In this document: positions 63,382-64,000 of the stretch, piece after piece
How positions within the stretch are numbered: position 1 is the first letter of the stretch
Layout of the letters: each line of letters starts with the position of its first letter
Assembly: GCA_021186555.1 (NCBI GenBank)
Contig: JAJKFL010000003.1
Location: forward strand, 53,109,130 to 53,173,129
Origin: Reticulitermes speratus
Taxonomy: Eukaryota > Arthropoda > Insecta > Blattodea > Rhinotermitidae
Direction: 5' to 3'
DNA length: 64,000 nt
Made by a program: the position numbers and the translations under genes
The notes under the pieces: generated by a model
The model's input: the letters and a program-made list of their open reading frames with translations, nothing else
What the model was told of the DNA's origin: nothing
Database searches by the model: none

Positions 63382-63460
63382 GTGTGGGTAGAACGTAGAA
63401 TTTGTGAATGTTAAACATGGTGGTACATATAGTAACCTTTAGGCTTTAGAAGGTCAATCA
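63382..63460 (-). repeat. R-family terminus beside the second satellite array
   Basis: AATGTTAAACATGGTGGTAC, then AGTAACCTTTAGGCTTTAGA, the reversed R terminus, in the same relative position as 16730-16810 has to the first array. Confidence 0.55.
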
Positions 63461-64000
63461 TCCTAGCATTTGACGCTGTGAGCTTGAAGTACGAGCTACC
63501 AACAGCGTCGTTCAATAAGGAATAAATAAATTAAATTTAAAGGCGGCGATGTATTTCAAGTTATTAAACTATGATGTATCAATTTATTACAGCTGGTCAT
63601 AACCAAATCAAACTGATAAGGCTAATTAAGACATTTATGTGTTTGTCTGCCTGTACGTCTTATCATACGACGGTTTCATCTTCAGGACTGACAATTGTTT
63701 AAAGCAGAGGTATTCAAACTGTCTTGAGCAGAACCCTGGATGTTTCGTGAGCGACTTTTTTAGGGGTTCCGCAAACACATTGCCTTTATAATGAAATTAG
63801 TAAGCACAATTTCGATAAATTTTAAATAAATTTATTATTTTACTCCTCATCGTTGTGCATAATTGGAATTAGATTTATTTTGAGAGTGAATTGCCAATAA
63901 TAAAAATTTATTTCTCACAAATATGCGCTTATATTTTATTTTTAAATAAAATCGGATTTTTTCAAAGCGTTGTCGTTTAATTTATGCACCCATATGGTGA
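63461..64000. other. Unassigned; RZ half-motif near 63668-63690
   Basis: The complement of ACGGTTTCATCTTCAGGACT reads CCTGAAGATGAAACCG: CTGAAGAT and GAAAC directly joined, with the inner stem deleted. The rest is AT-rich. Confidence 0.35.

Overview
The window looks like intergenic or intronic DNA from a repeat-rich insect genome. Supporting signs are a (TTAGG)n block (the ancestral insect telomere pentamer), tRNA-headed SINEs, non-LTR reverse-transcriptase tails, Tc1/mariner-like remnants and long tandem arrays. The repeat style recalls large polyneopteran genomes such as cockroaches or termites, but that is inference. I recognise no intact host protein gene, rRNA gene or functional tRNA. Nearly all open frames are chance translations of repeats or broken transposon genes.

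Local family labels used below: SINE-A to SINE-D are tRNA-headed SINEs. M, N, O and P are TA-flanked inverted-repeat elements, with transposase remnants in M, N and P. RZ and H are short elements sharing a hammerhead-core-like RNA motif; H is the subfamily that forms near-perfect hairpins. G, R and S are other dispersed repeats.

Layout: 0-5.4 kb holds M and SINE copies. 5.4-11.6 kb holds a 41-bp array, an RZ-derived array and a 31-bp array. 12-16.7 kb holds SINEs, a complete RZ element and a G element. 16.7-24.4 kb is dominated by arrays: a 114-bp satellite, a TTAGG block enclosed by inverted repeats, and a 42-bp array growing out of a G element. 25-33.9 kb holds nested RZ, N, M, SINE and G insertions and a 34-bp array. 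34.5-45.5 kb holds LINE 3-prime fragments, SINEs and arrays of 57 (3x19), 15 and 30 bp. 45.6-55.5 kb holds SINEs, H elements (one with a 111-bp tandem hairpin) and RZ copies. 56-64 kb holds a 31-bp array, P and two M elements with transposase remnants, a (TATG)-type microsatellite and a second, inverted 114-bp array. Tandem arrays cover about a quarter of the window.

The most interesting signal is the RZ/H superfamily. About twenty loci carry CTGANGA, a variable stem, then GAAAC, often closed by a short outer stem. The stems differ between families but stay paired, which suggests selection on RNA structure. Several copies are flanked by 10-14 bp target-site duplications, as expected for reverse-transcribed insertions. 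A second theme is that several arrays appear to have grown from parts of a mobile element: G to 42 bp, RZ to 41/125 bp, H to 111 bp, R to 114 bp, a LINE tail to 39 bp, and the TTAGG block inside an inverted-repeat element.
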